Assembly (NCBI RefSeq): GCF_003073045.1
Contig: NC_037593.1
Coordinates: 24,299,868-24,363,867, forward strand
Direction: 5' to 3'
DNA length: 64,000 nt
Origin: Pomacea canaliculata
Taxonomy: Eukaryota > Mollusca > Gastropoda > Architaenioglossa > Ampullariidae
Positions 22,916-35,412 of this stretch are shown here, piece by piece. The notes under the pieces are model-generated. The model worked only from the letters and a program-made list of their open reading frames with translations. It was not told the DNA's origin and did no database searches. Each line of letters starts with the position of its first letter. Position 1 is the first letter of the stretch. Made by a program: the position numbers and the translations under genes.

Positions 22916-24952
22916 ATGATGGAGGACAAACACAGAAGAATGATTAGACAACATCATCACTTACTGGTTCAGGACATTGTCATCAATGAGACGTTTCTCG
23001 CTCGGCTTCAAGAAGAAGGGATCTTTCCGTCCGACCAGTTGGAAAGTATCAGGGTTGGTTGTGCTTCTATGTGTGTGTTTAGGAGAGAGGAAGGGAGAGA
23101 GAATTCAGTATTTATCTGCGTGGTATGAAGCACACAACGACCAGCGCTACCCGGAAGATAGCAAGTGCACTATAAGTACATGGCTACCCCGGGATCTCTC
23201 TGAATGTCAGTGCTCAGTAAGCAGTCTAGACTGTCGTGTAAGATTAAAGAGAAGCCTTGTGACAACGTGCCTAGTCTAGTAAATAATGTAGACATCTGAC
23301 CTCGTGAAAGTGGCTTGACAACAGACGAGAAGCTCACGTTTTCAGTTGCCTTAATAAAATTGGGTATTAAACAAATCCAGTCAATGTCAGTATTTCCGTG
23401 TACTAGTCATGATGAAGTATTTGGGTATTATTTCACGTGAACCAGTTCCGGTAAATGGATCAGTGATTGATAGTCAAGATTAATCAATCTTTTGTCATGA
23501 CACGCGCACGAAATAGTCACACTTTTCTCAGTTGAAAGATTTTCTATTTTCAATCTTTAGCCGTTAGTGTTTGTTATCCTTACCATCGTCATCATCAAAC
23601 ATTTTTTTTTTCAGGCTGTGACGGACAAGTATGATCAAGGTTACAAAATGCTGGAGCTGCTCCAAAAGCGTGGACCAAAGGCATTTCATAAATTCGTTGG
23701 AATACTTGAAACGGACTACGACTGGCTGGCTGAACTTCTAAAAGGTGCTGAAGTAACAGAAATGTCAGGCCATAACACAGCTGAAATGCCATGCAGATCT
23801 CAACCTACACAAGAGGAAGACCAGACTACTGCCGAGCTGCCAGCCATGGCTGCGTCCACTCAAAAGACAAGGAAGAAGATCATGAGCTCCGCGAAGCAGG
23901 ACGCACTGGCTAAACACAGTGAGCTTATCGCAAAAATCGTCGACGTGGACACTGTCTTGAAGACAGTAAAATCTTCTTTGTCTTCTGATGAGAAGCAAGA
24001 CATTAAGGTAAGTTTAAGAGCGTGTTTATGTGTGTGCATGGTATTTGAGAGAGAGAGAGAGAGGTGCGAGAATCTTGATGCATCTATCTAATAACTACTG
24101 AAATCTAAGAGAATTGTTTGAACTCAGATGGACTTATCTTCGTTTAATAGAAATGTAGAAGGCGCTACGAAAGCACAAAACTTACCATTGATAAGGTCAT
24201 AGTTACCCGTGCTCCAAGCTCGGAGAAAGACATTATGCCATGATTATGATTAACCTAAGATATGGTTTCCAAAACAAATTGAGCATTAAGCAATGTATTA
24301 TTATTATTGCAAAAGTCTTGTAAAAACTTGTCAGCATTTTTTTCCCTCGGCTCGAGTCTCTCAAAGACATAATTTGCATTTTCTCAACGAAAGCAATTCA
24401 AAAGAAGTAAGGCTTATAAACAAAACTAAACACGCAGAAGGTAAAAGACTAAGAAATACAAGCCAAGGTACCAAAATAATATTTTAAATCCAAATTTGTG
24501 TTATCCTACAATAGGGTTGCACTTTGACTCGCCCGTCAAACAGCAATCGCTTGATAGCTATTTTGTAAATCTGCATTTTTTTTTTTTAATGTAAGGGCCT
24601 TCGAAGTGCGTGCATGCGTATGAGTGTGTGTAAGTGCGTTTGCTGTGTATAATTCACGAACACTCTCAGCATTCAAGATTCATTAATATATGCTTTTACC
24701 CGTAGTCCTAAGACAACACATTGTATTTGCTGATATTAATCGGGACAATAACATTTTCCTCAGAGCCAGCAAAGCAAAAAGGGAAAGATGGGTAAGCTGC
24801 TGAATGTCATATCGGCGAAAGAAGACAACACTTTCAATCTTGTGATAAATCTTCTCCGACAATGCGACAAAGATCTCGCAAATCAACTGGAAGAATACGT
24901 TGCTGGTGTGGAAAAACGTTGTAAACAACAGGACAACTGTAAAAACATTTGA
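22916..24952 (+). CDS. CARD-only protein with two CARDs (239 aa)
   Basis: Exons 22,916-23,053, 23,615-24,007 and 24,764-24,952 join in phase 0 to one open frame of 239 residues. CARD 1 is split by the first intron: MEDKHRRMIRQHHHLL and DIVINETFLARL, then YKMLELLQKRGPKAFHKFVG. The core LLQKRGPKAF is the helix 4-5 signature of caspase-2/CRADD-type CARDs. A charged linker of about 60 residues (QPTQEEDQTTAEL) follows. CARD 2 is KIVDVDTVLKTVKSSLSSDE plus MGKLLNVISAKEDNTFNLVI. The frame ends in TGA with no usable donor, so this member lacks the middle region and coiled coil of its paralogue at 26,153. Human CARD-only proteins act as decoys; that role here is inference. Donor 1 (AGG|GTTGGT) is weak, so retention of intron 1 is possible. 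Confidence 0.8.
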
Positions 24953-26152
24953 GAGGGAGCCACTGTGGCACTGTGCCGACTAGGGAAATGAGATATAGCA
25001 TTTTTGTCTCCACATTTTTAACTATGTAAGCAAGAGACGCTAAAATACTAATTTAAGTTGAAATAGAATGTCTTCGCTTCAAGATTTGCTTCTGGGGAAA
25101 AAACTGGCATGGTTGTACACCTTTTGTTTAGAATTTCAAAGGCATCATGTCCTAGAATTTGTCAGTTGACTTTTTGAACAGCGTGTTTCCAAAATCAGTT
25201 TTTAGCGTGCTAGCCTTTGAGAATGATGTTACTGGCTTGTTTAAGAATTACAAAAAGAAATTGTTGCTTAAGTCATGATTTAAGTCATCATCATCATGAT
25301 GCAAATTTTCATAACAATGACTGTTGCACACCTTCACAAATAAATAACAAACTAAAGGGGAAGAGCTTCACAAACATTTTTGTGCCTGATAAGTGTTTTA
25401 GTGGAATAAGAGTATCGAATGGTTTTGATAGCAGAAACGTCGTCTTTGATGACAAAATCAAAACCAAACACAGCAAACTGCAGTGACGAGATACCGACCT
25501 AAGCATGATAAATCTCAATACAATAATATCAAGGGTAGAGAAGTTATAGACAGGATTTTTCGAGAAAGCCATCTTTTGTCTGAAGATGTACCCTTATTAG
25601 AGGTGACCGCAGAGTAGGACCAACAAGACTTTTTGTAAACAATAAACCAACAATGTAAAAATCGCAGGTTAGCAATGCTACTAAAATCTCTGCTTAAAAC
25701 ATGGATAGTTTGTGACAAAATGTTGTGTTTGGCGATGACCAATGACCTATACACAATTGTGAGGATCTGAGAGTGTTCTCGACTGGGATTTAAACGGTCG
25801 CGAATTCGAGACCTTTGCGGGGATACAACTGAAACACAGTCCCTTACGCAGTAGGTATCCAGCAGAAGTGGTTGACTAGATTTATTAAGTAGAGACTGGC
25901 CTTACAAAGAACAGATATCTGCACGCGGAAGTATCGTCGATAACCACGTTATCTCACGTCAGTCGGACGCGCAGCCTGACTACGAGATCTGACTGCAACA
26001 ACCACCTGAAAGTCGGGTAACACCATAAATCGCGGTGTGCAGACAAGGGAGCTTCATTCCAGACATTTTTTTTTATAATCGGCGAACACCTCTGACCCCC
26101 TATTGGCAAGGTGCAGACTGTAGGCATCGACATACGATAGTGTGGAGAAAAC
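24953..26152. other. Spacer between two CARD genes
   Basis: To about 25,170 this matches the flank of the pseudogene copy near position 1,660-1,880. The remainder shows no gene. About 25,757-25,870 has a weak tRNA-like appearance. The part just before 26,153 is probably 5' untranslated sequence. Confidence 0.4.
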
Positions 26153-26616
26153 ATGGAGGAGAGACACAGAGCCATTATCAAAGAGCATACCCAACAACTG
26201 GTGAAGGATATCGTCGTCAATGAGGCGTTCCTCGCCGCCCTTTCAACAGAAGAAATCTTTCCGCCTGATATGGAGGAAACTATCAGGGTATGTACATGTG
26301 TGTGTGTGAGAGTGTGTAACTACGAACACATGCGCGAGCTCACAAGTACGTAGCTGTGAATGTTCGGTGAAATAGACTGAAAGACGCATGCATATCTAGC
26401 TTAATCTTTAACCTATTAAATGAGACCATCCGTGGGGAGTACAACACCATAGTCAGCGGTGGGTTGAAGGTGTAGAGTGTGTTGTTATCAATGGTTACCG
26501 AGACGACGGTTAAACTGCTCTAATCCACGTGAGATGCACGTTCGTCTTTCTGTCAAATCAGTTTTACTACTCTGTGAGACATCAGTAGACATCGAGTTAA
26601 AGAATCAAAGGTCTGA

Positions 26617-26664
<48 letters not shown>

Positions 26665-29600
26665 AAATAGTTTTATTCATTTTTAATTTGCTATGTGTCT
26701 ATGAACGAAATCTTAAAAAATTATTTGGAAATGGGCAAGATCGTACATGTTGCAGGCAAAGAAAGCTAACCACAAGAAAATCTACAAATTGCTAGAGCTC
26801 TTACCAAGACGAGGACCGACTGCTTTCAAGAAATTTGTGAGGGTGCTGAGGGAAAGCTATGCCTGGATTGCCGACATGCTCACAGCTGCTGATGAAAGGC
26901 CGACGAAAGACCAGTTCATGAGCCCAGTGAGACAAGTCGCACTGCACAACTGTCGTCTCGACAAACCGGAAGATATCGACTTCAACATAATCTGGAGCGA
27001 AGTTCAGTCTCAATTTTCTTCAGAAGAACAACGAGAAATCAAGGTAAGTTAATGTAACTATAACACACACACATATATGCACGCGCAAGCACACACATAC
27101 ACACATTTACACACACTCTCTCTCACACATAAATTATCTAACGGTATTTACTACGAAGCCACCTTTCTCCTTATTGTTACACTGTGCTCATTATTAGCTC
27201 ACATATCTCCCTGTTGTTACCCCGTGATTAGAGGCTAACTTGGTAGTTTTCACTAAGAAAATGAATGCTCCTACACAGAGCAAACCTAGCGGAAAAGAAA
27301 TGGAGAAACTGCTGGATGTCTTAGCGAGAAAAGATGACATGGCCTTCGATGACGTGCTGGCTGTTCTTCAAAGTCACTGCCAATGGTTAGCAGACGAAAT
27401 AGAGCACCAGGTTTCTGAGGAGGAAAAGCGCTGGACGAAACATGGTAATGCTAGACAACTAAAATTGTCTCACTCTTGTTTCCATAGATACAATGCGATG
27501 CCCAGACCTCGCGGACACTACGTCACGTTTCTCTACCCCAGGGCATCTTTGCCACCGTTGTATAACTACAGCCCCAGGGACAAAACATCTGCGAGGTGTG
27601 GACACTGCTTTATAAGTCTGGAAACAAGTCGCTTGTACTTAAATCCTCGACTTAAACCTCAGAGAAACGACTTATGTTCGTTACAGAACTACAGTCTCAT
27701 CAACATTAAAATACAAATAGTCTTATTTTCTTTCTTGTGTGCAAGTTTGTGCTTGGTAGTTGGGGCTCACACACACGCATTCACATGTCTGTGTGCGAGG
27801 TGTGTGTTTGCGTATGCCAATGTGTCTTTTTGTGTGTTTATTTATTCACTAACCATGTTGCTTTGTCCTTGCTAAAGACACGTGACAAAAGGTTTCATTC
27901 GCCAACACTTTTTTGACTATAATGACTCTAATGTCAATCGTATGATCTGAAAATAATTACTCATGTCTTTTGTGGGTGTTTCAAGACATCAGAACAAAGC
28001 TGTCTCAGGCTCTTCGGGCGTCAAGAATCCCAGACAAGCAGAAAGATAATATCATTGAAAGGCTGACGGAAGTAGTGGAAAAGGAGATTGCCAAGTCCAA
28101 GCGAGGAAGCGTCCTTAATCATAAAATGGAAGCTCAGATGAACACTGTCACCAAAAAGATTCAGCTCCTTATACTGAAAGATGTAAATCCACTCATCTAC
28201 GGCTCAGTGGACACAGACTTGCCGACGACAGATGATGATCAGGACGCAATCGAAGCGTTGAGGAACAAGCTGGATAGTCTGAAGGTGCTACAGAAATGTT
28301 ACGAAGCCATGAACGTAAGTGACCTCCACAAGGTAACGAAGCTTATGCTAAAGTACAAACCTATTTTCAGTAGTATGATACGACTGGTGTCCAGTCACTT
28401 AATCCCCAGACACTTCATCCCCGACACTTCATCCCCTAGACTTTTAATCCTCAGACACTTCATCCCCGACACTTCATCCCCTCCGATCATTAGCTTACCT
28501 TTCATATTAACAGCAATTACCTCGCGAACACTCAAGAACAATTTTCATATCATATTGTTGAAGAACATTAAATTTACTAGCTTATATCAATTTTAACTAA
28601 TGTTGTAGATGTTCAAATGACGTTGAAGTTAATAGCATGATTTGAATTTGAATTCTTTGAATTTCAATTAAATTTTTCGCTGACTTCATAATTTTTATAG
28701 TTAAGGATTTAGTTTAGGGATTAAGTGTCTGGGGATGAAGTGTCTGGGGATTAAAAGTCTAGGGGATGAAGTGTCGGGGATGAAGTGTCGGGGATGAAGT
28801 GTCTGGGGATTAAGTGACTGGGAACCGATACGACTGATTTCCTCCGGATAAGAAACAGAAAGAGGGAAAATACCAGTCAGGTATACTGGTAATAGTCCGG
28901 TACCCCAGTGGTAAGATTCGCTTCTCGTTGCTTCATTGAGAGTCATGGTGTAGGGTTCAGCCCTCGTCTCGAGAAACACGTCATCCTGGACGCAGCACTT
29001 AATAAATAGTGCTAGACCATCAGGGAATTTCTCTTGTACCTCCCCTTTGTTGCCCCTTTCCCTTAAAGTGTGTTATGACACCACTTTAAAACCCTTTCTT
29101 GGCCAAATAATCCAAACTGACCGTAATATCAGTCACGCATGAGTCGAATAAGTAAGCGCTCAAAATCTATTCTGATCATGCTTAATTAACAGATACTCTA
29201 TGCCCTTCGTTTGTTTGTGGCAATGTAAATACTACGTACCAATACAGTATCACAGTTTTGACCCCTTCTGTGAGGCGTATTGACGCTTTGAGGATTGTAT
29301 TTAATGAAATCTTTATGTATGTATATTTAAATCTCATTGTAGTAAACTATAAAGTATATGTCGCAGATCACATACAGAAGAGGCGGCGACACACTCCCTG
29401 TCCTCCTAATGCAGAAGATAGATGAGGTTCAGGCTATTGTCGAAAATAATAAGCTGGGCAGAGAAGGTGAACATCGCGAGTTGCAGGAGCTGAACAAAAA
29501 GAACAAAGAACTGGAAAGGGAGTTAATCAGACTCAAAGAACTTGAAGGCGAAAATAAAAGACTGGGAAATTTAAGGAAGCAAGCAAAGAAAGCAGTTCGT

Positions 29601-30023
29601 ACACTGAAAGACGAAAATTTGACGATGGAAAAAAACAAAATGAAAACTGACGAAGAAAATGAACGGCTTCAATCCCAGCTGCAGATAATGGAGGATAGAA
29701 TGTTGATATTGATCAAAGGGAACGACAACCTGAACATTCAGAATAGTAAACTCCAAAGGGATAACCAAAAGCTTTCTGCAACAATTGCCCAACTCAGACT
29801 GGAATCTGGAACAAACTATATATCCTTTGTTGACCGGTTAAAATCTGTAAATAAAACAATCATAAATGAAAACCTCAGGCTAAGGACAAAATACAACAAG
29901 CTGGAGGAAAGCAAGCGACAGAAAAATATACGTCTGCAAAAAGTCCTTGTTGAGAACGAGTTTCTCCGACAGCAGATACAGAAATTAAAGCGCATTGGTG
30001 CACACAACTCAACCACACGATGA
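26153..30023 (+). CDS. Tandem-CARD, middle-domain, coiled-coil protein (524 aa), intact
   Basis: Five exons (26,153-26,287; 26,756-27,043; 27,279-27,444; 27,986-28,314; 29,367-30,023) join in consistent phases (0,0,1,0) to 524 residues without a break. CARD 1 (about 1-85): MEERHRAIIKEHTQQLV, then YKLLELLPRRGPTAFKKFVR. CARD 2 (about 115-190): IIWSEVQSQFSSEEQREIK, then MEKLLDVLARKDDMAFDDVL. A helical middle region (about 197-305) follows, with IIERLTEVVEKEIAKSK, QMNTVTKKIQLLI and IEALRNKLDSLKVLQKCYEA. The last exon is a long heptad-rich coiled coil. The fourth exon uses an AAG acceptor instead of CAG. By analogy with CARD9/CARMA, an assembly-forming signalling adaptor is likely; the partner is unknown. 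This is the best reference copy of its subfamily. Confidence 0.88.
26616..26664. repeat. (AAC)n microsatellite in intron 1
   Basis: An uninterrupted run of about 16 AAC units. Confidence 0.9.
28387..28826. mobile_element. Foldback element with long inverted arms and 10-bp target duplication
   Basis: The arms start GTGTCCAGTCACTTAATCCC on the left and, reversed, GGTTCCCAGTCACTTAATCC on the right. Each is over 80 bp and built of short units such as CACTTCATCCCCGA. The core is AT-rich and non-coding. GATACGACTG occurs exactly on both sides (28,377-28,386 and 28,827-28,836). Long inverted arms with a 9-11 bp duplication are typical of Mutator-like (MULE) elements, so I assign it tentatively to a MULE-derived MITE. 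It lies in intron 4 of the 26,153 gene. Confidence 0.8.
28891..29100 (+). mobile_element. tRNA-derived SINE
   Basis: CCAGTGGTAAGATTCGC resembles the A-box part of a tRNA-Glu/Gly type gene, and about 45 bases on GTAGGGTTCAGCCCTCG gives a B box. A body and T/C-rich 3' part follow. It also lies in intron 4 of the 26,153 gene. Confidence 0.65.
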
Positions 30024-30433
30024 ACTGTACATGAACCATTACCTCCACTTACTCCTTAAAAGTGGGACGTTTGAAGCAAACATTAAACTGCCTGCTTCAT
30101 AAATGAATGATGAGGGCTGGAAGAGCTGTGTCGTCTTCATGAGTTTTGGATTTTAAAGAGATAGCTGAACTTTGAACTTCTGGATATTCTGGAGCAAATA
30201 CAGACGCCTCGCTGATGTGAAATGTGACACCAGAAGCGTAGTAATATTAGGTTTATTATATTCATAGCATTTCACGGCTTCCGCAAGTGAAAAGATGCCA
30301 GGAGAGTTGTTTGGGTAAGTGCTGGATGGTGTATGTGGAGAAAGGACAGCCTAAGGGTTTGCATGCTGTTTGGGCATGATATCTTGGCACAAACAGGCTT
30401 CACACTAACAACAATGGTAAAGATCGTTCCTTA

Positions 30434-30842
30434 GGCTTAACCAGGATGTTTTAATTGGTTGTTTTGTCGTTACTAAGATCAACCAGGACGCTATGAGTGG
30501 TACAGAGAGTACTAACACAGTTTGTACTAACACAATGGTGCACCAAAATAAACCTACCAGATCTTGTGGCTGTAGTTTCCAGGTGTACAGTATTTGTGTC
30601 TCGGTGTTGGGTTTCAACAAACTCTCTCCAGGTAATTATTTGCGGAGCAGATGTGACGACAAACATTCCTGTGCTTAACGAAAAATCTCAAGCGAGCAGT
30701 TGTTCCTTGTTCTTGAGTGTAGAGGAACATGGCACTGATAATGATAGTCACTTGTATCAACCTGCACGAAACGTGTGCACGTCACGTCGACACACAAGAG
30801 GAAGTAGAAATATTACTGCTCTTCTATAACTACAACTCTAAC
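30434..30842. repeat. Non-coding duplicated block, copy 2
   Basis: Partner of 2,118-2,484, beginning TTAACCAGGATGTTTTAA. It has an extra short internal repeat (AGTACTAACACAGTTTGT) not found in copy 1. Confidence 0.75.
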
Positions 30843-31219
30843 ATTATATGCAATTAAAGTAGCACTGTAACAAAACCAACGTACACTTACCTTGCACACG
30901 CACAGCGCACTACACACACAACACAACGCTGACAAGCCCCCGCAGATGACGATGATGATGAAGAGATTTGTAGGTGAATCGAGTCGAAGATTTACAGTTT
31001 CAGAGGAATGTCATTGAAGATGGCGGACGAAGACCGCTGGGGTTTTTTTTTCCCGCTCACTCGGCCATTAGAGAAAAACTCCATTTCTCATGTGTGACGT
31101 CTTTTTCTGCTTCAAGTGACGTAGAACAAATGACGCACACAAAACGTCAGACACAAGACACAATTCATACGCAAAACAATATGAGACCTACGCAACTCAT
31201 TGCAAGGAATACAATAGAC

Positions 31220-32236
31220 TAGAAGATGAAGAACTAGTTCATCGACCAGAAAAGTGTTGGAAGCAGCAAGGATTCAGAGAATATCAAGGAGTGTTAAAAA
31301 GGCAAAGGAACACAACATCATGGTGAGCTACAAGTCTGTCGAAGTGCCTTATGAAGGGGAGAACACCACAGATTTTACAGGAGAATGGTATGAGTGATAT
31401 GAAAACATTGCCTATGCAAGGCATGATGTGGATGATATGATGATGTAGACCCTCGTTTTTCTGATTAAAAAAATAATTAGATAACATTTCAAAGAAGGAG
31501 GAAATGGGCCGCTTGTAAAGTGAAGAAAAGTATATATGGTATGCTAGAGGGTAATGGAACGGATATAAGGAGAAGGTGTAGATGGTATGCAAATAGGAGA
31601 ACAGTATGTGTGGTATGAAGTGAGAACAGTGGGTAGGGTATGGTATAGACTATAGAGAGTTTTAGTGTCACACATACAGAGAAGAGTTAGCAACTACAAT
31701 AAAGTTTTTACCTAAAATTGCCCCTTTTAATCACACTCGTTTTCCCTCATTTATATTTTCATCAATTTAATCATCTTAAACTTCTTTCCTTTCTTCTCTT
31801 TGTTGTGCCTAGTTTAAGATTCGCAAAAAAAATTTTCTGCAATAAATTTTATCTTTTGAAACCGTTTGCTGCTTTTCATGATGTTTTTATAAGCGATTGA
31901 AGAAAATAAAAGAAAACAATTTTACTTACGATAACTAATTAACACGTAAAAACACTTTCCTTCTTGTTCTTGGTGTAGGCTCAAGCCCGTCATGTTCCTG
32001 CCTTTTACACCAGAACTCACACTTTAAAAGGAAACTAAAGAGATAAGACAAAAAAGAAGATAAGAACTGAAAAGAAATGTAATGTTATTTAGATTACTAA
32101 GATTTTCTCAAGTTGAAATCCTGAACACACGATAAAAAAAGTCGAAGCACGAGGGAAGATCAGTTGTAAAGTCGATCAGACAACCCTTGCAGTTACAGTG
32201 ACGTAGCCGGTGTCATGGCGGCCATGGTGTGTCACT
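31220..32236. repeat. Non-coding duplicated block, copy 2
   Basis: Partner of 11,459-12,700. It lacks the SINE body but keeps the minus-strand tRNA-like head (31,975-32,013) and the CRE-like AGTGACGTA with GTCATGGCGG near its right end. Confidence 0.8.
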
Positions 32237-32915
32237 AACGAGTGTCCGATATCGTTAGATGATTATTTTAGTAAAATAAGGCTACTTCTCTAATCCTACA
32301 ATAGTTGGCGAGTTGTTACTCCATGTCCTGTACTGTGCTGATATGGCAAGGTTCTGTCCCGCAGATCTGAGTGGTCTTGGCACGTGACCAAACAGGTGAG
32401 AAACACACTTCCCCAACTGAGACAAGCGTTCATGAGAGTTAAAATGGGTTTTGACATGGAGCTATTCTCCCCACCGACTGAGTGAATGTGATGTAACATT
32501 TTAACGTCCACACAACGATAATCACAACAACAGTCACCAATGTGGGTGACGAATAAGGTTTTCGGTTCGACTGCAATTTGTGAGTACTACCTCAAGTTGA
32601 TCTTTGTGTTTACGATGGACTTTTCTCCAGTTCGCATTCATCGCCTTCATTTGAATGTACATTTGAAATCTACAGGAGGAATATTTGTCAGTTCACTTAT
32701 AAGCTCAGGAAAATATTTACATAACTGTACAAGGACTACAAGCATGGCCTTCACTTTGAATTAATTACCAGACTGCCTGCCTAACACTTCGACTGTCTTT
32801 TGTGTCTTGCAGACAGGGTGTAGTCTTGTGGTCTGTTAACGACCTCGCAGAGACCTTTGACCCCTGACCCTACATTTCAGCGCATGACATTACGTCAGAC
32901 ACTGGGGACCACAGT

Positions 32916-35412
32916 ATGGACGACACACACCGACTCATCTTACACGCTACCGTCGGAGACTGGCTGACGACATCATCATCACTGAGAGGTTTCTGGCACA
33001 GCTTGAGGAGGAAGGCATCTTTGAACGGGGCATGGTGAATGTCATCAAGGTAAGTAATAGAAACTTGTGAAGTGCATACATGTCTTTGTACCTTTGTTTC
33101 CATATTTGGTCATCTCTTTGGTCACTGCAATGCTTCCGTCCTTTATCGTCGTCGTTGTTGTCGTCGTCCTCACTTTTCTTCTGAGACCATTCTTCCTGCC
33201 GAAAATAATATTGCCGATAGGCGCTACCCAGATATTTCGCTTGGTTATCAAGACCACGCTACACGCTACACGGGGGAATGTGGGGTAGTGGGCTATCGTC
33301 CGATTTTTTGGAAATAGACCCAGCACACAAAGAAAAGGAAAACCCCAAACTTGGGCTGTTACTTCCTTCATTGGTCCTGAACCGTTCTCGTCATTGGCAT
33401 ACGACAGAAAGTATGAGCAAGCAGAAAATGATATACAGTGTGCACTGACCCATGTTATCCCAGTCGCCACCAACAAGCATTATACTGACTTTGAGTCATT
33501 ACATGCATTTGACAAGCCAAGACACGCGCATGGTCCTTGTTAAGATGTGTACCTCGAAATACAAGCACAAGGGTAGGAAGCTTTGAACTGGACCATGCCC
33601 TGCGTAAACTGATTTGTTGTGAAAAGGCATTAAGTAAACATATAAACATAGAAGCACTACTAATAAAATGCATCATCATCAGCATCATCAACCGTAGTAG
33701 TCAAAGTCGATGCTATTGTCTTTGCAATAAAGTGATCCAGGGGATGTACATCCATAATTTTTGTTTATACTTGCCTGCACTTCTATTTGACCGTCGGAAC
33801 CGTCGTCCATATCCTTTTAGCAAAGAGCACAAGTATAAAATCTTGAGTAAATGCCAACACATGATGTTTTCTCATTTTATTTTATAAATTGTCTTACGGA
33901 GTTATTTCTGTGATAAAGCCACTTCTATCCTCGGGGTAGAGTAGGTGAGAATTAAACCTCAACAATGTGTGCAGGGGAAAAACCGAATCTGAGCAGATCT
34001 ACAAGCTGTTGGAATTGCTTCCAAAGCGAGGACCAGAAGCTTTCCACAAGTTTGTGTCGGTGTTGGAGGACGACTACTTTTGGCTTGCTGAGCTGCTGAC
34101 CAAGGCGGAACCAGCGAGACGCAGAAGTCACAACGAGTCTGTGGCTGCTGATGCATCTCAAAATGACGGTCAGTAGTCAAGATGTTTTGTCTGCTCACCC
34201 TTCGAACCAGCGTGCATTTGTGTCCATGTGATGGATACAATCACATATTCAATGCGTTTTGGAAGCGAGAAAGTATTTTCGAGTAGGCTGAGTGTAAGAC
34301 TTTACTAAAGTTCTTTTTTCTTTTCCGCCCCTCAAGGCTTGAAATACTTTGCCTTTATTATTTGCACAAAGACATGAAGACTTACATGCCGAAGAGTGTA
34401 CAGTGTACAAATTTCTTTAGTGTTCGTGTGCGATTGAAGAGGGAGTTATAAGGTGTGATACATGGACACAAGTAAAAAATTATGACTGTATAATCCTCTA
34501 GGAAAGATGTGTCGTAAGAAGTTCTATACTACCATGTTTTTGCCCACAGAAATGCCCAGAGAACGAATGACCTGTGACACTGACATCAAGAAACTAGTTG
34601 GAACTTTCGTGCACAAACAGTTCGGCCAGAGCAAGAGGATCAACGAGAAGGACAAGAAGATGATGGAGAAGTTCCTGACGGAGCAGATTCAGACAGAACG
34701 AGACCAATATCAGGCAATGCTTCGCTCGGTTACACCTGCATCCTCCGATATGTCTCGCGAGGATGGGGACGATGAAGTCTTTCGAAACATCGAGATTCAG
34801 GAACATCTGGTCCGCATGTACATTAAGATCAACATCCACCTCAACGCAGACGACCTACACGAGGGCAGCATTCTTCCAGAGGATCTCAGTTTCGATGTCA
34901 TTGTCGAGAAATTAGATAAGCTGAGTGAGAAGATAAGGAGATTGGAAAGTCAGACAGCGAAATGTTTGGGCTACTTCGAGAACTCTCCACAGGGCGCGTC
35001 CTTGCCGCAGCTGGTGGCAGAACTGCATTCAACGAATGTCAGAAATCAGAAGGAGCTGAAATTGAAAAAAGATGAAATGGACAAACTTTCGAAGGAAGTA
35101 AACCACTTCGCTGATGTTATTAACAGATTGGAGATCGATAGAGGTAGCGTACGCCGTGAACGTCAACAAGAAAAGAACCAACACCAGCAGGACATGGCAG
35201 TCCTGTTGGAGAAAATCTCGCAGCTCGAGAAAATCAACAGAAAACTTGTCGAGGAGAAAATGTCGGCAGTTGCCTCTCAGATGGCGCGGAACTCGGTGCT
35301 TCAGGAGCCTGTGATAGACGTGAGTAACAGGAGGCGTAGAACTAACTACAGAAAGCAATCCCAGGTCAGAAATGCACCCAAGAAAAAAGGAAAACCCGGA
35401 TTTAACATTTAA
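32916..35412 (+). CDS. Single-CARD, middle-domain, coiled-coil protein (about 396 aa)
   Basis: Exon 1 (32,916-33,049) begins MDDTHRLILH, then one base is missing; the next frame continues YRRRLADDIIITERFLAQLE to VNVIK and GTAAGT. Exon 2 (33,975-34,168) holds IYKLLELLPKRGPEAFHKFV, one base out of the expected phase beside a G4A5 run, and ends at a phase-1 donor. Exon 3 (34,550-35,412) is open throughout: DTDIKKLVGTFVHKQFGQSK, QEHLVRMYIKINIHLNADDL and FDVIVEKLDKLSEKIRRLES (middle region), then a coiled coil (about 265-365) and a basic tail (RRRRTNYRK, PKKKGKP). The two one-base anomalies cancel in phase, but most of exon 1 would be misread as written. Assembly error or early decay are both possible. 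It is the sister of the gene at 38,773. Confidence 0.75.
33236..33690. repeat. Duplicated block inside intron 1, copy 2
   Basis: Partner of 12,900-13,350. Open frames on both strands here are not kept in the other copy. Confidence 0.8.

Noticed and set aside
25757-25870. tRNA-like stretch on the minus strand
   Set aside because: A B-box-like GTCTCGAATTC is present but the A box and spacing are poor.
27240-27875. 211-codon frame extending past exon 3 of the 26,153 gene
   Set aside because: Beyond the GTAATG donor at 27,445 the frame is intron sequence with CA/GT runs; splicing to 27,986 restores similarity to the 43,472 paralogue.
29429-30016. Minus-strand frames of 66-73 codons
   Set aside because: Antisense of the coiled-coil exon of the 26,153 gene; Phe/Ser-rich product mirrors Lys/Glu codons.
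33045-33476. 143-codon frame on the minus strand
   Set aside because: It lies opposite intron 1 of a CARD gene; the partner block at 12,900-13,350 does not keep it.
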